Source of the DNA: JAVJST01 sp040219295
Lineage (GTDB): Bacteria; Pseudomonadota; Alphaproteobacteria; Rhodospirillales; Casp-alpha2
Direction: 5' to 3'
NCBI GenBank assembly: GCA_040219295.1
Contig: JAVJST010000008.1
Coordinates: forward strand, 186,001 to 250,000
DNA: 64,000 nucleotides
Shown: piece by piece, positions 63,159-64,000 of the stretch
Numbering within the stretch: position 1 is the first letter of the stretch
Layout: every line of letters begins with the position of its first letter
Made by a program: the position numbers and the translations under genes
The notes under the pieces: model-generated
Seen by the model: only the letters and a program-made list of their open reading frames with translations
Told to the model about the DNA's origin: nothing
Databases searched by the model: none

Positions 63159-64000
63159 ACCAGCCCGCCTCCAGCGTCATTCACCTCGAAAGACTGACGA
63201 AAAGATTCGGCCCCGTCACTGCCGTCGACCGGGTTTCGCTCGACTTCGCGGAAAACGAGTTCTTCGCGCTGCTCGGCCCGTCCGGCTGTGGCAAGACCAC
63301 GCTGTTGCGGATGATCGCCGGCTTCGAGACGCCCGACGAAGGCCGCGTCCTGCTGGACGGCAAGGACATCACCACGCTTCGCCCCAACCGGCGGCCGGTC
63401 AACCTGATGTTTCAGTCCTATGCCCTGTTCCCCCACATGACTGTGCGCGGCAACGTCGCCTACGGCCTCGAGATGGAGAAACTGCCCAGGGATGAAGTGC
63501 GCCGGCGCACCGAGGAGGTTCTCGAGACCACGCAACTCGGTGAGTTCGCAGACCGCAAGCCGACGCAGCTGTCCGGCGGCCAGAAGCAACGGGTCGCCTT
63601 GGCGCGCGCCCTGGTCAAGCGACCGCGTGTCCTGCTGCTCGACGAACCATTGGGCGCGCTCGACAAGAAACTGCGCGAACGCATGCAGCTCGAACTGAAA
63701 CGGCTGCAGAACGAGGTGGGCATTACTTTTGTGGTCGTTACCCACGACCAGGAAGAGGCGCTGGTCATGGCCGACCGCATCGCCCTGATGAAGGACGGCG
63801 TCGTCGTCCAGTGCGCCGACCCGCAGACGCTGTACGAGCACCCCGATTCGCGCTTCGTCGCCGAGTTCATCGGTGTCACAAACTTCTTTGAAGGCGTGAC
63901 GGTCTCCGACGGTGTCCGCGTTGACGGTCTTGGCGTCCTGGAAGGTACTCCCCCCACCGGCACGGAGAGCGGGGCCATGGCGACGATTGCCGTGCGGCCG
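63155..64000 (+). CDS. potA: Polyamine-type ABC transporter ATPase, 3' end missing
   Basis: 282 codons seen before the window ends. Walker A 'GPSGCGKTT' near residues 40-48, Q-loop 'MFQSYALFPHMT', signature 'LSGGQKQRVALARAL', Walker B 'VLLLDEPLGALD' and switch His in 'VVTHDQEEA'. After about residue 235 a TOBE-type regulatory domain starts. It powers uptake through PotBC. Last visible gene of potDBCA. Confidence 0.94.
   Translation, partial: MNQPASSVIHLERLTKRFGPVTAVDRVSLDFAENEFFALLGPSGCGKTTLLRMIAGFETPDEGRVLLDGKDITTLRPNRRPVNLMFQSYALFPHMTVRGNVAYGLEMEKLPRDEVRRRTEEVLETTQLGEFADRKPTQLSGGQKQRVALARALVKRPRVLLLDEPLGALDKKLRERMQLELKRLQNEVGITFVVVTHDQEEALVMADRIALMKDGVVVQCADPQTLYEHPDSRFVAEFIGVTNFFEGVTVSDGVRVDGLGVLEGTPPTGTESGAMATIAVRP

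Overview
The window is high-GC DNA packed with ATG-A stop/start overlaps. It reads as a chromosome segment of a free-living alphaproteobacterium, probably of the Rhodospirillales type. Supporting points are the carA-carB / yqeY / dnaG-rpoD neighbourhood, the heterotetrameric sarcosine oxidase genes, the ArsJ-linked GAPDH, a DUF1127 gene and CtrA-like TTAA-N7-TTAA boxes. The species call is inference. No rRNA, CRISPR array, phage or insertion sequence was seen.

Layout. 1-2.3 kb: the 5' part of a cysteine-rich Sel1-repeat protein that runs off the left edge, a decayed oxygenase remnant, and an exported agmatine-deiminase-family enzyme. 2.8-12.4 kb: a creatine/sarcosine catabolic island with soxBDAG (minus strand), creatinase, a divergent MFS transporter with a small lipoprotein, and a Bax-like peptidoglycan hydrolase gene between soxB and creatinase. 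12.5-14.8 kb: a GAPDH-ArsJ pair for arsenate detoxification. 14.9-18.3 kb: a GT9 glycosyltransferase, then a minus-strand DUF1127 / alpha-beta hydrolase-like / metY operon in which the hydrolase-like protein has lost its nucleophile.

18.5-31.2 kb is a surface-adhesion block. It holds a four-PAS hybrid histidine kinase, an OmpR-type regulator, a 1306-residue FecR/RTX protein and, divergently, its likely type I secretion system (ABC exporter, HlyD adaptor, TolC-like channel with a SPOR-like tail). The large protein carries an unusual run of about 45 [x-A-S] tripeptides inside an Ig/cadherin-like domain, then seven propeller-like repeats, then RTX repeats. One perfect and one near-perfect CtrA box lie in front of the secretion genes.

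31.2-45.6 kb is mostly housekeeping: a zinc alcohol dehydrogenase, an enolase-superfamily enzyme, a RimB-RimK fusion, carB-carA, yqeY, a TauD-family dioxygenase, dnaG, rpoD and a tRNA with anticodon CAU.

45.7-60.1 kb is an unusual carbohydrate/surface-glycan cluster: two radical SAM proteins, a GT2 transferase, an SDR epimerase, a UDP-galactopyranose-mutase-like flavoprotein, a domain-swapped HldE-like nucleotidyltransferase-kinase, a split transketolase, two methyltransferases, an unrecognised protein, a GmhA-like isomerase and a threonine-synthase-like PLP enzyme. Transketolase, GmhA-like isomerase and HldE-like protein together could form a self-contained route from pentose phosphates to an NDP-heptose-like sugar. 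This cluster and the [x-A-S] adhesin are the best candidates for undescribed biology. 60.3-64 kb: a potDBCA polyamine-type ABC transporter whose potA runs off the right edge.
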